Source: Halichondria panicea (lineage: Eukaryota > Porifera > Demospongiae > Suberitida > Halichondriidae). Taken from it: 64,000 bases of DNA. Location: positions 6,084,071 to 6,148,070 of the forward strand of contig NC_087380.1 in NCBI RefSeq assembly GCF_963675165.1. The letters are read 5' to 3'. Both the position numbers and the translations under genes were made by a program. This document shows positions 63,220 to 64,000 of the stretch, in pieces (positions within the stretch are counted from its first letter, which is position 1; the number at the start of each line of letters is the position of its first letter). The notes under the pieces were generated by a model. It made no database searches, was not told the origin of the DNA, and saw only the letters and a list, made by a program, of their open reading frames with translations.

Positions 63220-64000
63220 GGCAAGGCATGTACACTTTAATGTAAACTAACTATACCCACTTAATCTTGTTTGTAGTGACCTTTTTTTGTGTTCAGCAAA
63301 CTATTTTAAACAGCCATACATGCATCTGTATCAATATGTCTTTGATGTGAAACGTGACTGATGTGTGCATGCATGTACGTGAGCTTTACAGCATCAAGTG
63401 AAACAGGTCATATCCTGATATGAACAGCGCTACATTCCTAGAGAGCAACTGCCAAAATGTCTCATCGAAGTAGAGGGGAGGAGAATTCCTAGAGATACGT
63501 ACACTTAACTTAGCCAAGGAATCATTAAAAATACCGTCGTACATGCACAGTTACGTCAAGGCTTACATTTAGAATACAATTACAGGCCTGAGAAAATTGA
63601 AATCTCATTACGTGGATGGGAGTTGTCTCAAAATGCTGGGCCAGGATGGAAGGAATCGTTACAATACTGCATGTTGTTATTCATACATCACGGCTTGCAT
63701 ATATACATCGTGGAATGATTATGCAACAGTGTGATCATGATACGTAGCTAAGGTGATTGAGATTCAGCTGCACATGTGTGTAGACAAACAGTCTGTCCTT
63801 GTACACACGACCAATGTCAATTAAATGGATGTAATATCCAAATTTTTACCTTACATCATTGAATGGTTGAATGCAATAATAAATATAATTATGTTTCTTT
63901 TCACCTTACACAGTGACTGTAAATTGAATAATAGTATTATATCGTCACAAAAATGTAGATCTTTATAATGATGCTATATTATACGATACGGAAGGCCGTG
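63220..64000. repeat. Second copy of the D-upstream block
   Basis: 63340-63790 matches 57700-58160 in direct orientation. No exon is visible before the window ends. Confidence 0.7.

Overview
Eukaryotic, probably animal, DNA. The genes have GT-AG introns, secretory signal peptides and TATA boxes, and the intergenic DNA is AT-rich and full of short inverted-repeat elements and microsatellites. The recurring words (taattataat, gcatgcatg, agctagctag) and the small-exon genes fit a demosponge best. That assignment is an inference from style, not from a marker gene.

The core content is a cluster of small secreted, cysteine-containing, helix-rich proteins in four families. Family A (261-267 aa, 3 exons) has intact genes at 3895-4943 (-), 20994-21988 (+) and 31311-32318 (+), and a broken copy at 16085-16942 (-). 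Family B (387 aa, 5 exons) is at 17538-19107 (+), with a pseudogene at 44243-45035 (-) and an exon scrap at 20181-20234. Family C (193-213 aa, 3 exons) is at 42170-43025 (+), 45738-46600 (-) and 54099-55012 (+). Family D (200 aa, 2 exons) is at 58826-59516 (+). Every intron I could place is phase 0, every mature chain except the A copy at 31311 has an even number of cysteines, and every gene has a TATA box about 70-120 bp before its ATG. This architecture recalls helical-bundle cytokines or hormones. I recognise no named homologue, so the function is a hypothesis.

Layout. 1-37340 is built from four copies of a 5-10 kb segmental duplication, each ending in an A gene: two on the minus strand (1-5230, 7085-17165), then B, then two on the plus strand (20640-26500, 31015-37340). 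Transposons inserted in single copies can be dated because the other copies preserve the empty sites. Between the last two units lies an intronless type II membrane glycosyltransferase-like gene (28237-29169). One 1.2 kb element with perfect 55-bp terminal inverted repeats carries an intact 123-codon ORF that begins MGSCLS (myristoylation and palmitoylation type) and looks PTB/PH-like.

37340-42000 holds repeats, including a decayed LINE. 41700-47010 is an inverted duplication with C1 and C2 tail to tail around a spacer containing broken B and sushi exons. 47010-53400 is rich in foldback elements: a 111-bp hairpin with a 9-bp target duplication and an empty site, and a near-perfect 114-bp-stem inverted repeat. 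It also holds a HECT ubiquitin-ligase C-terminal exon. 53700-59520 holds C3 and D. 59520-64000 is repeats, duplicates of the DNA between C3 and D, and an isolated GAPDH exon fragment.
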